A stretch of DNA of 48,364 nucleotides, taken from NCBI GenBank assembly GCA_003640385.1, contig RCAB01000458.1, positions 1-48,364 of the forward strand. The letters run 5' to 3'. Shown piece after piece: positions 45,557 to 48,364 of the stretch; the stretch's first letter is position 1; each line of letters opens with the position of its first letter. A model generated the notes under the pieces. The model saw only the letters and a list, made by a program, of their open reading frames with translations. It made no database searches and was not told the origin of the DNA. The translations under genes were made by a program, and so were the position numbers. The DNA comes from Setaria digitata (taxonomy: Eukaryota > Nematoda > Chromadorea > Rhabditida > Setariidae).

Positions 45557-46860
45557 CCAAATGGAATTTATAAGAATTTCTCGTTTGCAAAGTTAAAATA
45601 GCTCAAATGATCGAGCTATTCTGTTCATTTTGCGTCAAAAATTCATTGTAGTGTAGTGAAAAATACGAATTATTGATTGATGGCTTGTTTCAATTTTCAT
45701 CAATCAATATGTATCTCATCTCAATAAAGCATAGCTCTAGATAAGTTGAAAAAATAAGAAAGCTAGCAGCAATTTTTATCAATTTAGAAATTCTCTAAAT
45801 TAAGAAGAAGTGATCAAGTCTTGATTGATTATTGAACTAAAAAAAAAGAAAGATAAATTGCAATTTTTCCGGGCGCCAATATTGAAAATATGTTAAATTA
45901 GTAGAAAGGTCATTTTCTTGGAAAAAAAAAATGAGAATGAAAGAAAGGAAAATAAGTACAAAGAAGCATTAAATAAAACTTCCTTCAAAAAAAAAAAAAA
46001 AAAAAATGAATTAACAATTAGTTATTCGCATTTATCATTCATTCACATTAGATTTTTTTTTTTTTTTTGCAAAAAAATTTTTACAATGTGCCATTTAAAA
46101 AAAAAAAAAAAAAGCTAAAAGATCACAAATTAATTGGTAGCAAAAATTTTTTGCAAGTATTTTTTAAGTGGTAATTATAATGAATGCAATAAAAACTAAG
46201 CATAACTGTGCGAAAATACTATGGACCAGCATTTTAGTAATTTTTATTAATTAATGACCAAATTAAATGTGATATTTTCCTTAATGCTTCCAGAATTTTA
46301 ATTTAATTATTAAAATTTAGCTAGGAAATCATCGATGATCTTTATCTTTTATGAATTAACATGAATACTTCCTAAATGGTTGTTAGCATGGAATGAAAAG
46401 TTTCTAAATTTATAAATATTTAAATAAGAAACTTTCAAAAAAAAAAGAAGAAATAAATATTTGAATAGTTTTAAAGAAGTATACTGTTTTAAATAGTTGA
46501 AAAATAAATGTATAAATATTTAAATGTTTGAATAGAAAGCTCTCAAACACCTGTTGAAGTTACTTCTTGTTTTTTTTTCTTTTTTTTTTTTTTAAAGCTC
46601 TTCCATCGAAACATAAAAAAAATCTTCAAACTGGAAAAATATCACATTTCAGTATCATTCCGAATTCGGTACGAATTTTCCCATAATTTTTTTCGGTTTG
46701 GACAATTTCATCTATCACAAAATATTTTTGATACCAAAATTTTTTATCTTTCTTATAAATATATGCTTAATATTTTACCTTGTAATGAAATTTTACAATA
46801 AAAATGTTCGATTGACACAATTATCTTGCAATGTAAATTCAAAATTATTTATAACTGTAA

Positions 46861-47112
46861 TCAATTTTACACTAATTGCGCAAATTGATTATAATCGTCC
46901 ATTAATTTAATCGATTTACTGATTTATTAGCGCCAATTTTGCATTGATTAATTATAATTATCCAAAATAATAATTAAGATAACGANGTCAATTTTACACT
47001 AATTGCGCAAATTAATTATAATCGTCCATTAATTTAATCGATTTACTGATTTATTAGAGCCAATTTTGCATTGATTAATTATAATTATCCAAAATAATAA
47101 TTAAGATAACGA
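46861..47112 (+). repeat. Direct duplication around N at 46986
   Basis: 46861-46985 and 46988-47112 are near-identical (CAAATTGATT/CAAATTAATT and TAGCGCC/TAGAGCC). This is probably unmerged haplotypes. Confidence 0.9.
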
Positions 47113-48191
47113 ATAAAATTTTACGTTATCGTCGATCCCACAACAAGAACAAGAACAAATTTCAGCTGATGAATTTAAAAATTAGTCTAATTAAGCTTGG
47201 AAGAATGCAAAATTCGTCATAGTCTTATTATTGTTAATTACGACAAAAATAATATAATTTATATATAGGAATATAAAAAATGAAGAAATTTTAAAAACTA
47301 AAAAAATTTTTCTTTATCTAAAATGTCGAAAGAAGAAATAAAAGGAGGCGTATTACTCAAAATTTATGTACCGCAAAATTTTCCATAGCAGACATGACTT
47401 TTCTTGAAAACATCAAACGATGAAGAGGAGAATGAGAAGAATAAATTTTTAGATTATATTTTAATTCTTTTACTAAAGAATAAAAAATTATGAAATTTTT
47501 ACCTTAATCATTTTATAAATCATTTAGAATATGAATTTCACTGCAAAGTTTATCGAAAATATTTTAAATTATCTTTTCCAACAATTTCACCATTTTCATC
47601 TTTTCAAACTTTTAGCGTAAAAAAAAAAAATCATTTTTGAAACTTGAACTAAATTAGGTCATGCTGGTCAAGCAAAGAAAGAAACTGAATTGAAAATGAC
47701 TAAGTGATAAAATGACTAAGAAGTATTCCTATTTCGCAAAAATCGATCTATGAAATTTCTTTTTTTTTTTTTGATTTCCTAAAATTTGATTATTTTCTTC
47801 GGCGAAAAAAAAAAATTCTTCAAATTCAACGAAAATTTGAAACAAATAAAATGAGAAATTTATTTGAAAAGAAAGTTCAAATCAATAAAAGTTGGGAGGG
47901 GGAAAAAAGGAGGAAAGAAATTATTGACGCATAATTAAAAATATGCTGCTAATAACAGGAGCTGACAAAACACCTTATTTACTTATAAAAATGTCAAATG
48001 CAATATACAACCTCTGTCATTCAGTGCTTTGAAAACGATGTATAAATAATCTTTTATATATATATATATATGTCAAGATGCATTTAATAGCAAGCAATGA
48101 AGAAAATATTTTGATAAGCAAATATGATGGTACTTCAAGACGATTACCAATCAGGCAATTGATAGACTGGAATTTGAAATTTAGCAGTAAA

Positions 48192-48243
<52 letters not shown>
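48192..48243 (+). repeat. (AAT)n microsatellite
   Basis: About 17 AAT/ATA triplets near the window end. It gives a poly-Tyr reading on the minus strand that is not coding. Confidence 0.95.
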
Positions 48244-48364
48244 TAATAACTGCTAATGATAAATGACAATTACTGATAGAAATAAAGCTTGGTAAAAAAA
48301 GGTCAGTAATGAAGATTAGCAATGATGATTAGAAATAATAGTTAATAATAATAATAGTTAATAA

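Larger units (their letters stand above)
45557..48364. other. Upstream flank of the acetyltransferase gene
   Basis: AT-rich, with A- and T-runs, a gap duplication and an AAT microsatellite. No second gene is visible; a promoter for the minus-strand gene is expected here but has no clear motif. Confidence 0.55.

Noticed and set aside
48017..48322. 101-codon minus-strand frame with poly-Tyr
   Set aside because: Created by the AAT microsatellite.

Overview
This looks like a nuclear contig from a nematode, most likely a filarial (clade III) parasite. It is very AT-rich and full of long poly-T/poly-A tracts and microsatellites. Introns are short to medium, acceptors are mostly T-rich and end in CAG or TAG, and the proteins are animal-like. 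The genus is an inference; no rRNA, SL RNA or mitochondrial marker is present to fix it.

Layout: (1) 1-17.25 kb holds no gene I can support. It carries AT-rich DNA, microsatellites, a 48-bp minisatellite, two large inverted repeats and several degenerate tandem arrays. (2) 17.25-38.7 kb, + strand, is one large gene. I rebuilt 36 coding exons that stay in frame for 1,721 codons to a TGA at 38669-38671, plus a doubtful first exon at 17268-17312. The product is a MAPKBP1/WDR62-type scaffold. It has 14 recognisable WD40 blades (two seven-bladed propellers, nearly one blade per exon), a long Ser/Gln/Asn-rich linker and a short helical C-terminus. (3) Inside its 3.2-kb intron 33 is a 405-codon open exon (36077-37292). 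It starts at its own ATG and ends in a donor of the right phase to join exon 34, which suggests an internal promoter and a 535-residue isoform without WD40 repeats. (4) 38.7-43.9 kb is the convergent intergenic region. (5) 43868-45546, - strand, is a five-exon gene for a 241-residue GNAT-family N-acetyltransferase. (6) 45.5-48.4 kb is AT-rich upstream DNA.

The two genes converge and show no functional link. Two introns appear to use GC-AG rather than GT-AG boundaries. Seven of the nine single-N positions sit between near-identical direct copies of flanking sequence, one of them splitting exon 31. These are best read as unmerged contig ends or haplotypes, not biology.

I found no convincing new biological system. 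The most interesting items are the nested WD40-less isoform, the duplicated decoy splice site at exon 8, and the inverted-repeat and minisatellite structures at 1-4 kb.
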